Below are positions 8,635 through 18,116 of a stretch of 64,000 nucleotides of DNA, piece after piece. The stretch comes from Paraburkholderia nodosa. Lineage in GTDB: Bacteria; Pseudomonadota; Gammaproteobacteria; Burkholderiales; Burkholderiaceae. Each line of letters opens with the position of its first letter. The first letter of the stretch is position 1. The stretch lies in NCBI RefSeq assembly GCF_001718195.1, contig NZ_MCNV01000035.1, positions 1-64,000 on the forward strand. Direction: 5' to 3'. The notes under the pieces are model-generated. The model worked only from the letters and a program-made list of their open reading frames with translations. It was not told where the DNA came from and made no database searches. Made by a program: the position numbers and the translations under genes.

Positions 8635-11600
8635 ATGTGGATTGTCAATCTCGCGCTGAAGCGACCGTACACGTTCATCGTGATGGCCATCCTGATCGTG
8701 CTGGCCACGCCGTTCGTGCTCATGTCGATGGCCACCGACGTGCTGCCGAACATCAACATCCCGGTCATCAGCATCATCTGGTCGTACAACGGCTTCTCCG
8801 CGAAAGACATGGCCGATCGCATCACCTCGGTCAACGAGCGCAGCTTGACGACCACGGTGAGCAATATCGAGCACATCGAGTCGCAGTCGCTGCCCGGCAT
8901 CGCGATCATCAAGCTGTTCCTGCAGCCTGGTGCGAGCCTGCAAACCGCGATCGCGCAGGCCGTTGCATCGGAACAGGCGCAGGTGAAGCAGATGCCGCCC
9001 GGTGCGACGCCCCCGCTCGTCATCAGCTATTCGGCCTCGAGCATTCCGGTGATCCAGCTCGGCCTGTCCAGCAAGTCGATGAGCGAGCAGGCGCTCGCCG
9101 ACGTCGCGATGAACTTCCTGCGCCCGCAGCTCATTACGATTCCCGGCGCGCAGGTGCCTTACCCGTATGGCGGCAAGACGCGCGTGATTTCCGTGGACCT
9201 CGATACGCGCGCACTCATTTCGAAGGGCCTCACGCCCGCCGATATCGTCAATGCCGTCAACGCGCAGAACCTGATTTTGCCGACGGGCACGGCCAAGCTC
9301 GGGCAAACCGAATATCGTGTGGACACCAATGCATCGCCCGATACGCTTGCCGGACTCAACCGCATTCCCGTGCAGACGGTAAACGGCGCGACCACCTATC
9401 TCGGCGACGTGGCGCACGTGCGCGACGGCTTCACGCCGCAGACCAACGTGGTGCGCCAGGACGGCCAGCGCGGCGTGCTGATGTCGATCCTCAAGAGCGG
9501 CGACGCCTCGACGCTGCAGGTGGTGGGCGCCCTCAAGGACCTGCTGCCGAAGGCACGCGACACGCTGCCCGCCGACCTCGTCGTCAAGCCGCTCTTCGAC
9601 CAGTCCGTCTTCGTTTCCGCCGCCGTGCAGGGCGTGGTGCGCGAAGCGCTCATTGCGGCCGCGCTCACCGCGGCGATGATCCTGCTCTTTCTCGGCAACT
9701 GGCGCAGCACGCTCATCATCGCGGTGTCGATCCCGCTGTCGATTCTCTCGTCGATCATCGCCCTCTATGCGCTTGGCGAGACCATCAACATCATGACGCT
9801 CGGCGGCCTTGCGCTCGCTGTCGGCATATTGGTGGACGACGCCACGGTTACGATCGAAAACATCGAGCGGCACCTGCATCTGGGCGCGAAACTGCACGAC
9901 GGCATTCTCGAAGGCGCGGGCGAAATCGCGGTGCCCGCACTCGTCTCGACGCTGTGCATCTGTATCGTGTTCGTGCCGATGTTCTTCCTCACCGGTGTAG
10001 CGCGCTTTCTGTTCGTGCCGCTCGCGCAAGCCGTGGTGTTCGCGATGATCGCGTCGTACATCCTCTCGCGCACGCTGGTGCCGACGCTCGCCATGCTGCT
10101 CTTCGAGGGCCACGATCCCACCGCGCATGCACAGCGCGCCCAAGGCTCGCTCTTCGCGCGCATACACTGGCGCTTCAATCATGCGTTCGAGCGCTTGCGC
10201 GCCAATTACATCGCGCTGTTGAGCCTGCTGCTCGCGCGCCGCAAATTCTTTGGCGGCACCTTCCTCGCGTTTTGCCTGCTTTCGCTCGTCCTCGTGTTTT
10301 TTCTTGGCCGCGACTTCTTTCCTTCGGTCGATGCGGGCAATATTCGTTTGCACATGCGCGCGCCAACGGGTTTTCGCATCGAGGAAACCGCGCGCCTGGC
10401 CGACCAGGTGGAGCAGGTGGTTCGCGAAGTCGTGCCGGCCGATCAACTCGAAACGATCGTCGACAATCTCGGCCTGCCCTATAGCGGCATCAACCTCTCG
10501 TATAGCAATGCGGGGACGATTGGCACGCTCGACGGTGAAATCCAGATCGCGCTGAAGCCCGATCACGATCCCTCGCGCATTTATATCGACAAGCTGCGGA
10601 CCTTGCTGCCGCAACGCTTCCCGGGCGTCGAGTTCTTCTTCCAGCCCGCCGACATCATCACGCAGATTCTGAACTTCGGTCAGCCCGCGGCGATCGACGT
10701 GCAGGTCGTGGGCGCGAACCTGAATCAGGACATGGCGCTTGCGAGCACGCTGCTCAAGCAGGTGCGGCAACTGCCGGGCGCTGTCGATGCGCACATCGAG
10801 CAGCGTAACGACGAGCCCGCACTCACGCTCGCCATGGACCGCACGCGTATGCAGCAGTTGAACCTGAGTCCGCAAAACGTTGCGCAGGACGTGCTGATCG
10901 CGCTTTCGGGCAGCACGCAGACGTCGCCTGCGTTCTGGGTGAGCCCGCAAAACGGCGTGGAATATCCGCTCACGGTGCAAACGCCGCAGTATCGCGAGAC
11001 CTCGATGAACGAGGTGATGGGCACGCCCGTTTCCGCACGCGCGACGAATCCCAATGCGCCGCTGCAACTCGTGAGCAACCTCGTGCAGCTCAATCCGCAT
11101 AGCGGGCCGGCCATCGTCACGCACTACAACATCCGTCCTGTGATCGACCTGCTCGTGAGCGTGGAGGGCAGCGACCTGGGGTCCGTGGGCGTGAACATCA
11201 ACGACATCATCCGGCATGTGCAGGCGCACGCGCCGCGCGGCACGACCATCACCATGCGTGGGCAGATTGGCACGATGCGTTCGTCGTACGTGGGTCTGGG
11301 CGTCGGCATTGCGATGGCGGTGGTGCTCGTGTATTTGCTGATCGTCGTGAACTTCCAGTCGTGGGCCGATCCGCTCATCATCATCAGCGCGCTGCCCGCC
11401 GCGCTCGCGGGCATTGCGTGGATGCTCTTCATCACCGGCACGCACTTGAGCGTGCCCGCGCTCACCGGCGCGATCATGACCGTGGGCGTCGCGACCGCAA
11501 ACAGCATTCTCGTGGTCTCGTTCGCACGGCAGCGTCTTGCCGCCGGCGCGTCGCCGCTTGCCGCCGCGCTCGAAGCCGGCGCCACCCGCATACGCCCGGT

Positions 11601-11844
11601 GCTGATGACGGCGTTCGCCATGATGATCGGCATGGTCCCGATGGCGCTCGGCCTCGGCGAAGGCGCGGAGCAGAATGCGCCGCTCGGACGCGCGGTGATC
11701 GGCGGCCTGCTGTTCGCTACGGTCTCCACACTATTGTTCGTACCCCTGATGTTTGCGACCGTGCATACCCGGCTCGCCCACCGCGCCGCCACGAAACGCG
11801 AGCGCGAGGCGCAGCGCCGGGCTACGCGAGGCGATACCCATTAA
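8635..11844 (+). CDS. RND efflux transporter permease (AcrB/MexB type)
   Basis: A 1069-residue inner-membrane RND pump, the usual length for the hydrophobe/amphiphile efflux group. TM1 lies at about residues 10-30. The first periplasmic loop carries SVNERSLTTTVSNIEHIESQS. The central proton-relay pair is Asp401-Asp402 in GILVDDATVTIENIERHL, and a second membrane block follows GVGIAMAVVLVYLLIVVNFQSW late in the protein. The pump exchanges protons for substrates taken from the periplasm or inner membrane. Substrates cannot be read from the sequence. It is first in an operon with the adaptor (18 nt downstream) and the outer-membrane lipoprotein. Confidence 0.95.
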   Translation: MWIVNLALKRPYTFIVMAILIVLATPFVLMSMATDVLPNINIPVISIIWSYNGFSAKDMADRITSVNERSLTTTVSNIEHIESQSLPGIAIIKLFLQPGASLQTAIAQAVASEQAQVKQMPPGATPPLVISYSASSIPVIQLGLSSKSMSEQALADVAMNFLRPQLITIPGAQVPYPYGGKTRVISVDLDTRALISKGLTPADIVNAVNAQNLILPTGTAKLGQTEYRVDTNASPDTLAGLNRIPVQTVNGATTYLGDVAHVRDGFTPQTNVVRQDGQRGVLMSILKSGDASTLQVVGALKDLLPKARDTLPADLVVKPLFDQSVFVSAAVQGVVREALIAAALTAAMILLFLGNWRSTLIIAVSIPLSILSSIIALYALGETINIMTLGGLALAVGILVDDATVTIENIERHLHLGAKLHDGILEGAGEIAVPALVSTLCICIVFVPMFFLTGVARFLFVPLAQAVVFAMIASYILSRTLVPTLAMLLFEGHDPTAHAQRAQGSLFARIHWRFNHAFERLRANYIALLSLLLARRKFFGGTFLAFCLLSLVLVFFLGRDFFPSVDAGNIRLHMRAPTGFRIEETARLADQVEQVVREVVPADQLETIVDNLGLPYSGINLSYSNAGTIGTLDGEIQIALKPDHDPSRIYIDKLRTLLPQRFPGVEFFFQPADIITQILNFGQPAAIDVQVVGANLNQDMALASTLLKQVRQLPGAVDAHIEQRNDEPALTLAMDRTRMQQLNLSPQNVAQDVLIALSGSTQTSPAFWVSPQNGVEYPLTVQTPQYRETSMNEVMGTPVSARATNPNAPLQLVSNLVQLNPHSGPAIVTHYNIRPVIDLLVSVEGSDLGSVGVNINDIIRHVQAHAPRGTTITMRGQIGTMRSSYVGLGVGIAMAVVLVYLLIVVNFQSWADPLIIISALPAALAGIAWMLFITGTHLSVPALTGAIMTVGVATANSILVVSFARQRLAAGASPLAAALEAGATRIRPVLMTAFAMMIGMVPMALGLGEGAEQNAPLGRAVIGGLLFATVSTLLFVPLMFATVHTRLAHRAATKREREAQRRATRGDTH

Positions 11845-11862
11845 GTCAAATTGGCCGAAGAC

Positions 11863-13110
11863 ATGAACGAACCTCACCACCATTCATCTCTCGACATCAC
11901 CGTGGGCAGCGAGCAGGGCATGGACCTGCCGGCGCGCGGCCAGGCGGGCAAGCGCGCACGCTTTGCGCTGATCGTGGTCGCGCTGCTGCTGGCCGCGGGC
12001 GCCACGCGCACGATCGTGTCGAACCTCATGAACGGCCACCATCTCGCAGATGTCACGAAGCAGAACGCGAAGCAGTATGTGAGCGTCGTCCAACCGGTAG
12101 CGGCGGGCGCGGACGGCCGCATCGTGCTGCCGGGAACGCTGCGCGGCTTTGTCGAAGCGCCGATCTACTCGCGTGCGAACGGCTACGTGCGGCGCTGGTA
12201 CGCCGATATCGGCGCGCACGTGCAACAAGGGCAGTTGCTCGCGGAGATCGATACGCCCGAGATCGATCAGGAACTCGCGCAGGCGCAGGCGCAGCGCGAT
12301 CAGGCCGCCTCGACGCTCGCTCTCGCAAAGACATCGTTCGATCGGGCGCAGCAATTGCGCCAGCGCGATGCGGTCTCGCAGCAGGAACTCGACGACCGCC
12401 AGGGCGCCTTCAACACCGACCAGGCGAATCTCGCCGCCGCCGATGCGAACGTGCGCCGCCTCACGGAGATGAAGTCGTTCCAGCGCATCGTCGCACCGAT
12501 CACGGGCATCATCACGCAGCGCAACGTCGATATCGGCGACCTCGTGAACGCGGGCAACGGCGGGGCGGGTCATGCGCTCTTTTCGATTGCGCAGTCCGAC
12601 CCGCTGCGCCTCTACCTCGACGTGCCGCAGACCTATGCGCAGCAGGTGGCGGTCGGCCAGCACGTGAGCGTGACCGAACAGGAGCTGCCGGGCCTGACGT
12701 TCGCCGGCACCGTCACGCGCACGGCGCAGGCCATCAACGTGGCCACGCGCACGCTGCAGGCCGAAATCTCGCTGCCCAACCATGACGGCAAGCTGCTGCC
12801 CGGCGCGTACGTGCAGGCCGCCTTGCAGACCGACGCGAAGGGCCTGCTCACGGTGCCGGGCAACACGCTGCTGTTCCGCTCGGAAGGTCCGCGTCTTGCA
12901 GTCGTCGATGCGGATGGCAAGATCAAGCTCAAGCCGGTGGAAATCGCGCAGGACCTCGGGCAGACGCTCGAAATCAGCCACGGGCTCGCGCCGACCGATC
13001 GCGTCGTGCTCAACCCGAGTGACTCGATCGCGGATGGCGACAGCGTCGTCGTGGTCGCGCCGAACAAGACCGAAGCGGCGCACGAGGCCGCCAGGCGGAG
13101 CGCGACGTGA
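11863..13110 (+). CDS. RND efflux periplasmic adaptor (membrane fusion protein)
   Basis: A 415-residue membrane-fusion protein linking the RND pump to the outer-membrane channel. One membrane anchor lies near residues 25-45 (ARFALIVVALLLAAGATRT). The biotinyl-lipoyl half (IYSRANGYVRRWYADIGAHVQQGQ) follows, then the alpha-hairpin rich in Gln/Ala, the return lipoyl segment (IVAPITGIITQRNVDIGD), and the beta-barrel and membrane-proximal domains. ATG 11863 was chosen; a TTG four codons earlier is also in frame. Its stop overlaps the GTG start of the next gene (GTGA), indicating translational coupling. Confidence 0.93.
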   Translation: MNEPHHHSSLDITVGSEQGMDLPARGQAGKRARFALIVVALLLAAGATRTIVSNLMNGHHLADVTKQNAKQYVSVVQPVAAGADGRIVLPGTLRGFVEAPIYSRANGYVRRWYADIGAHVQQGQLLAEIDTPEIDQELAQAQAQRDQAASTLALAKTSFDRAQQLRQRDAVSQQELDDRQGAFNTDQANLAAADANVRRLTEMKSFQRIVAPITGIITQRNVDIGDLVNAGNGGAGHALFSIAQSDPLRLYLDVPQTYAQQVAVGQHVSVTEQELPGLTFAGTVTRTAQAINVATRTLQAEISLPNHDGKLLPGAYVQAALQTDAKGLLTVPGNTLLFRSEGPRLAVVDADGKIKLKPVEIAQDLGQTLEISHGLAPTDRVVLNPSDSIADGDSVVVVAPNKTEAAHEAARRSAT

Positions 13111-14618
13111 CGATGCGGAATAACACGCGGCAACGGCCGCTCGCTTGCGTCACGGCGCTGGGCGCGCTCGGTCTCGCGGCTTGCACCGTAGGCCCCGACT
13201 ATCACGCGCCGCAAACGCAAAGCCCCTCGGCCTGGCGCGTCGATTCCGCCGATTCATACTGGCACGCGGCGCAGCCCTCGCATGCGCCGCTCGATCCGCA
13301 GTGGTGGAAGGCATTCGACAACGCCGAACTCGACACTCTGGAAACCGCGGCGCTCGCCGAGAACCAGACGCTGCGCGTGGCCGCCGCGCACTACGCGCAG
13401 GCACGCGCGACGCTCGCTTCGGTGTCCTCGCAGCAAAGCCCGCAGGTCGGGCTCGACGCGGGCCTCGCGCGCGAGCGCATTTCGGCGAACCGGCCGCTCA
13501 CGAACTACGCGACGCCCAACACGTCGACCGTGCAGAACCAGGTCACCGTCGGCGCGACCGTGAGTTACGAGCTGGATCTGTTCGGACGCATCCGGCGCAT
13601 GGTGGAGTCGGCGCAGGCGTCGACGCAGCAGGCCGGCGACGATCTCGCCAACGCGCGCCTCGTGCTCAGCGCCGAACTCGCCACCGACTATTTCGCCATG
13701 CGCGAACTCGACAACGAGATCGACGTGGTGAATCGCTCGGCGCAACTGCAGCAAAAGGCGCTCGATTTCGTGACCGCGCAGCACGATCTCGGCGCGGTTT
13801 CGGGTCTCGAACTGCTGCAGCAAAAGGCCCAGCTTGCGGCGACGCAAACTCAGGTGCATCTGCTCGAAAACCAGCGACAGCAGGAGCAGAACGCCATTGC
13901 CGTGCTGGTCGGCAAGCCCGCGCCCGAATTCACGATCGCGCAGAAGGTGACGCCGCTGCCGGTGCCGGCGCTTCCCGCCGGGCTGCCGAGCGAGCTGTTG
14001 CAGCGGCGGCCCGACGTGGCCTCGGCCGAGCGGGCGATGGCCGCGGCCAATGCGCAGATCGGCGTGGCACGTTCCGCGTACTTTCCGGACATCACGCTTT
14101 CGCCCACTTTCGGCTGGGAATCGACGCGTTTTGGCGGCCTTTTCTCCGTGCCGAGCCTGATGTGGTCGGTGGGCGCGACGGCCAGCGAGGTGCTGTTCGA
14201 CGGCGGCAAGCGCGCGGCGGGCGTGGATTTCGCGCAGGCGGGCTACGAGTCGGCGCAGGCGTCTTATCGTCAGACCGTGCTCACCGCGTTCCAGGAGGTG
14301 CAAAATGCGGTAACGGGCCTTTCGGTGCTGGAACGTGCTTCGACCGACGGCCAGTCGGCCGTGGACGACGCACGCAAGTCCTTCGAACTCGCCAACGACC
14401 GCTATCAGGGCGGCCTCGTCGCGTTCATCGACGTGCTCAACGCGGAGCAGCAGTTGCTTGCCAGCGAGCGCCAGGAAGTGCAGATTCACGGCCAGCAGGT
14501 CGCCACGGTGGTCTTTCTCGCGAAGGCGCTGGGCGGTGGCTGGAGCGCCGACGACCGCGAGCTGGCCTGCAGCGCGGGCACGTGCCGCGAAGTGCCGAAG
14601 GCCGAGGGCAGAAGCTGA
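13107..14618 (+). CDS. NodT-family outer-membrane efflux lipoprotein
   Basis: A 503-residue TolC/OprM-like factor of the NodT family. The signal peptide ends in a lipobox (GLAAC, Cys26) followed by TVGPDYHAP, the standard start of mature OprM-type proteins. Two outer-membrane efflux repeats follow (about 70-260 and 290-480), with PSELLQRRPDVASAERAMAA between them. GTG 13107 has GGAG at good spacing and overlaps the adaptor stop; ATG 13113 is an alternative. With the two preceding genes it completes a tripartite pump. Confidence 0.93.
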   Translation: MTMRNNTRQRPLACVTALGALGLAACTVGPDYHAPQTQSPSAWRVDSADSYWHAAQPSHAPLDPQWWKAFDNAELDTLETAALAENQTLRVAAAHYAQARATLASVSSQQSPQVGLDAGLARERISANRPLTNYATPNTSTVQNQVTVGATVSYELDLFGRIRRMVESAQASTQQAGDDLANARLVLSAELATDYFAMRELDNEIDVVNRSAQLQQKALDFVTAQHDLGAVSGLELLQQKAQLAATQTQVHLLENQRQQEQNAIAVLVGKPAPEFTIAQKVTPLPVPALPAGLPSELLQRRPDVASAERAMAAANAQIGVARSAYFPDITLSPTFGWESTRFGGLFSVPSLMWSVGATASEVLFDGGKRAAGVDFAQAGYESAQASYRQTVLTAFQEVQNAVTGLSVLERASTDGQSAVDDARKSFELANDRYQGGLVAFIDVLNAEQQLLASERQEVQIHGQQVATVVFLAKALGGGWSADDRELACSAGTCREVPKAEGRS

Positions 14619-14766
14619 GTCGCACGCAAGGGCTGAAAACGGGGCATACGAGAGCTACAAGAGGGCTTGAGCGGGCCCGGCACCAGGGTATATAAAAGCG
14701 CGCAACGGCGGTCGCGGGCCGCGTCGGCCGGCACCGCCAGGGCAGCGCGCGAAGAGGAGGGCGGGC

Positions 14767-15456
14767 ATGAAAGTATTGGTAATCGAAGACGAGCGCAAGG
14801 TCGTCGACTACTTGCGGAGCGGACTCACGGAGCAGGGCTGGGTCGTGGATGTCGCCATGGACGGCGAGGAAGGCGCGTGGATGGCCACGGAGTACGACTT
14901 CGACGTGATCGTGCTCGACGTCATGCTGCCGAAGCTCGACGGCTTCGGCGTACTGCGCGCCGTGCGCACGAAGAAGGACACGCCGGTCATCATGCTGACG
15001 GCGCGCGACCGCGTGGACGACCGTGTGCACGGTCTGCGCGACGGCGCCGACGACTATCTCACCAAGCCGTTCTCCTTCCTCGAGCTCGTCGAGCGGCTGC
15101 GCGCGCTCACGCGGCGCGCACGCACGCAGGAATCCACGCTGATTTCGGTGGGCGATCTGCAGGTGGATCTCATCAGCCGCCGCGCGACGCGTGACGGTGT
15201 GCGCCTCGATCTCACGGCGAAGGAATTCCAGTTGCTTTCGGTGCTCGCGCGTCGGCGCGGCGAGATTCTTTCCAAGACGCTCATCACCGAGCTGGTCTGG
15301 GACGTGAATTTCGAAAGCAATGCGAACGTGGTGGAAACGGCGATCAAGCGGCTGCGTGCCAAGCTCGACGGCCCGCACGCGGCAAAGCTGCTGCACACGA
15401 TACGCGGCATGGGCTACGTGCTCGAAGTGCGCGAGGAAGGAGGCCAGACGTCATGA
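14767..15456 (+). CDS. OmpR/PhoB-type response regulator
   Basis: A 229-residue two-component regulator of the heavy-metal/IrlR-CusR-like group. The receiver covers residues 1-115, with acidic pocket Glu7/Asp8, phosphoacceptor Asp51 (VIVLDVMLPKLDG) and Lys100 (YLTKPF). The winged-helix DNA-binding domain follows, ending in IRGMGYVLEVREEG. AGGAGGG lies directly before the start. The stop overlaps the kinase start by four bases (ATGA). The pair is 148 nt after the RND operon in the same direction and may respond to the same stress, but a metal specificity is not supported because the pump is not of the CzcA type. Confidence 0.93.
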   Translation: MKVLVIEDERKVVDYLRSGLTEQGWVVDVAMDGEEGAWMATEYDFDVIVLDVMLPKLDGFGVLRAVRTKKDTPVIMLTARDRVDDRVHGLRDGADDYLTKPFSFLELVERLRALTRRARTQESTLISVGDLQVDLISRRATRDGVRLDLTAKEFQLLSVLARRRGEILSKTLITELVWDVNFESNANVVETAIKRLRAKLDGPHAAKLLHTIRGMGYVLEVREEGGQTS

Positions 15457-16892
15457 AACGCTCGATCTCGCTGCGGCTTTCGGCGATGTTCGCAGCGGTG
15501 TCGCTCATCGTGTTCACGCTCACGGGCGCGGGCCTCTTCTTCCTGATGCAGCGTCAACTCTTCAACGAGTTGCGCGAAACGCTCGACACGCGTGCGCGCA
15601 TTGCGAGCCTGATCGTTTCGCACGCACCGGACGTGCAGAAGTGGGCCTTCGTGCAGGAAAAGCTGCGCGACCTCTCGCCTGCTGATAGCCGCATGCATTA
15701 CTACGTCGAAGGCCCCGATCCGCGCTTTCGTTTCGGTACGCCCATCGTCGGCAAGGTCACCGGCGACGTCGGCCCGAATCATCTGCTCGTGCGCCCGCCC
15801 GGCTGCAGCTACGACATCATCACGACGACCTTTATCGTACCCGCGAGCGGCGACCGGCCTCAGGTGAAACTCGTGGTCGGCAGCGACTGCGTGCGCACCG
15901 AAGGCATGCTGCGGCGCTTCGGCATTGCGCTCGGCGTGCTGATCGCGCTGTCCACCATTGCAGTCGCGCTGCTGAGCCGCGCGGTGACGCGCTTCGGACT
16001 CGCCCCGCTCACGCGCCTCTCGCGCGAGGCCTCGCAGTTGAGCCCATCGAACCGGCGCCAGCGTCTGCACTCGGACGAACTGCCCGAGGAGTTGCACGAA
16101 CTCGCCACATCGTTCAATGGCGCGCTGGAGCGTCTCGACAAGGCCTACGAGCGGCTCGAATCATTCAACGCCGATGTGGCGCACGAGCTGCGCACGCCGG
16201 TGAGCATCCTGATTGGCCAGACCCAGGTGGCACTCACGCGCGACCGTTCGGTCGAACAGCTGCAACAGACGCTGCAATCGAATCTTGAGGAATTCGAACG
16301 ATTGCGCGTGATCGTGAACGACATGCTGTTCCTCTCGCGCAGCGATCGCGGCGAACGCGCGACCGACCTCACGGAAGTGTCGTTGCGCTCGGAGATCGAA
16401 CGCATGCTCGATTTTCTGGAGATGCCGCTGGAAGAGGCACAGCTGCGCGTGGAAGTGCAGGGCGATGCGCGGGCTTGGGTGAATACATCGCTGATCGGCC
16501 GCGCCGTGAGCAATCTGTTCGTCAACGCGATCCAGCATTCGCAGCCTGGCACGACGCTGCGCGCCACGGTCGCGCCGCAGAACGGTCACGTCGAGATCGC
16601 CGTGTCGAACCCCGGCGAGCCGCTCGATCCGGTCACGCGCGAGCATATTTTCGACCGCTTCTACCGCATTCAGGAGGCGCGCTCGAACAGCCACGAAAAT
16701 CACGGGCTCGGGCTGTCGATCGTCAAGGCCGTGGCGGAAATGCACGGCGGCACGGTGTTCGTGCGCAGCGCGGACGGCATCAACACGTTCGGTTTTTCGG
16801 TGGCCGTGGACGGCGCCGAAGCGCCCGAAGCGCCTGTTGCCGGTATTGCACGCCAGGGCCGCGCCGGCGTGCCGCTGCACGTTTCGCCATAG
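15453..16892 (+). CDS. sensor histidine kinase, partner of the preceding regulator
   Basis: A 479-residue membrane sensor kinase. TM1 is at about residues 10-32, a periplasmic sensor of about 135 residues follows, and TM2 is near 168 (FGIALGVLIALSTIAVALLS). A HAMP linker leads to the dimerisation domain with phosphorylated His244 in FNADVAHELRTPVS. The ATPase domain has an N-box (LFVNAIQHSQPG), a G1-like segment and HGLGLSIVKAVAEMHGG. This architecture matches heavy-metal sensor kinases (CusS/IrlS-like), though the ligand is unknown. It is translationally coupled to the regulator and convergent with the next gene. Confidence 0.93.
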   Translation: MKRSISLRLSAMFAAVSLIVFTLTGAGLFFLMQRQLFNELRETLDTRARIASLIVSHAPDVQKWAFVQEKLRDLSPADSRMHYYVEGPDPRFRFGTPIVGKVTGDVGPNHLLVRPPGCSYDIITTTFIVPASGDRPQVKLVVGSDCVRTEGMLRRFGIALGVLIALSTIAVALLSRAVTRFGLAPLTRLSREASQLSPSNRRQRLHSDELPEELHELATSFNGALERLDKAYERLESFNADVAHELRTPVSILIGQTQVALTRDRSVEQLQQTLQSNLEEFERLRVIVNDMLFLSRSDRGERATDLTEVSLRSEIERMLDFLEMPLEEAQLRVEVQGDARAWVNTSLIGRAVSNLFVNAIQHSQPGTTLRATVAPQNGHVEIAVSNPGEPLDPVTREHIFDRFYRIQEARSNSHENHGLGLSIVKAVAEMHGGTVFVRSADGINTFGFSVAVDGAEAPEAPVAGIARQGRAGVPLHVSP

Positions 16893-16922
16893 CGCAGCCC
16901 TAATGCTGCCCGAAAGCCGCGC

Positions 16923-18014
16923 TTAGACGGGCTCGTCTTCCACGGGCGTGCTTTCGTTTTCGATGTTGTGCTGGTCCTTGCGCAGCAGGTCCCAGCAGCT
17001 GATGAAAAGCGCGGCGACGAGCGGCCCGATCACGAAGCCGTTGATGCCGATGAGCGAAATGCCGCCGAGCGTCGAGATCAGCACGACCCAGTCGGGCAGG
17101 CGCGTGTCCTTGCCCACGAGCACGGGGCGCAGCACGTTGTCGACGGTGCCGATCACGACGGAGCCGAAGACGATCAGCCCGACGCCCTTCGCCACCGCGC
17201 CCGTGGAAAGGAAGTAGATCGCAATGGGCCCCCACACGAGCGCCGCGCCCACGGCGGGCAACAGCGAGAGCAGCATCATCACGAAGCCCCACAGCAGCGC
17301 CCCCTGAATGCCGAGCACCCAGAGCGCGATACCGCCCAGGCCGCCCTGCACGACCGCCACGGCCACGTTGCCCTTCACCGTTGCGCGGATCACCGTCGTG
17401 AACTTGCGCATGAGATGCAGCTTGTGCTGCTCGTCGAGCGGAATGGCGTCGCGCACGAGCCGCGAAATTTCGCGGCCGTCGCGCACGAGGAAAAAGAACA
17501 GATAGAGCATCACGCCGAAACTCACCAGAAATTGCAGCGTGTTCTGCCCGAAGGAGAAAGCACGCGTGGCGACGAACTGGCTGATCTCCGCGGCGCCCGC
17601 CGAAAGGCGCTGCTGCAGCCCCGGCAGATCCATGAGGTCGTAGCGCGCTAGCAGGTTCTGAATCGACTCGGGCATGGCATGGACGATCTGCGTGAAGTAG
17701 GCGCCGAAGTCGAGGCTGCCGCTTCGCACCCCCTGATAGGCCAAGGCGACCTGCTGCACCAGCGTGGCCGTCACCAGCGTGAGCGGAAAGATCACGATGA
17801 CGAGGCAGATGGTGAGCGTAATGAGCGCGGCGATATTGCGCCGCCGCCCGAGCCGGGCGACGAGCCGGCGCTGCACGGGCTGGAAGATCAATGCAAGTAT
17901 GGCGCCCCAGAGCACCGTGCTGAAGAACGGCGCGAGGATGAAGCAAAGCGCGATGGACACCGTGAACAACAGCAAATAGAACGATGTCTGGTGAAGCTGC
18001 TTGTTGCCTTCCAT
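16923..18014 (-). CDS. AI-2E family transporter (PerM/TqsA-like)
   Basis: A 363-residue multi-pass protein of the AI-2E transporter family. It opens with a hydrophobic pair (LLLFTVSIALCFILAPFF, VLWGAILALIFQPVQRRL), has a soluble stretch near the middle, and then the membrane core with LGVLG-like and GPIAIYFLSTGAVAKGVGL segments. It closes with LGGISLIGINGFVIGPLVAALFISCW, the most conserved part of the family. Members export autoinducer-2 or have Na+/H+ antiport or unknown functions, so the substrate is not assigned. It is convergent with the kinase gene and probably a single-gene unit. Confidence 0.9.
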   Translation of the reverse strand: MEGNKQLHQTSFYLLLFTVSIALCFILAPFFSTVLWGAILALIFQPVQRRLVARLGRRRNIAALITLTICLVIVIFPLTLVTATLVQQVALAYQGVRSGSLDFGAYFTQIVHAMPESIQNLLARYDLMDLPGLQQRLSAGAAEISQFVATRAFSFGQNTLQFLVSFGVMLYLFFFLVRDGREISRLVRDAIPLDEQHKLHLMRKFTTVIRATVKGNVAVAVVQGGLGGIALWVLGIQGALLWGFVMMLLSLLPAVGAALVWGPIAIYFLSTGAVAKGVGLIVFGSVVIGTVDNVLRPVLVGKDTRLPDWVVLISTLGGISLIGINGFVIGPLVAALFISCWDLLRKDQHNIENESTPVEDEPV

Positions 18015-18116
18015 GTGCGATGGATTCCAGTTAAAGCGGCAGGCGGACGAACGGCGGCATCGTCCGATGATACCGGCAAGGCCGCGCGGGCCGTCGGGCG
18101 CAGCGCGCCCAGGGGT

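Noticed and set aside
8563..11445. Very long minus-strand open frame opposite the RND pump gene
   Set aside because: Its translation is Arg/His/Glu-rich with no domain similarity, and it mirrors the pump gene's third-codon GC bias. It is a shadow of the real gene.
14767..16892. Assignment of the two-component pair as a copper or heavy-metal system
   Set aside because: The domain type resembles CusRS/IrlRS, but the adjacent RND pump is of the drug type and no metal resistance genes are near, so the metal role is not claimed.
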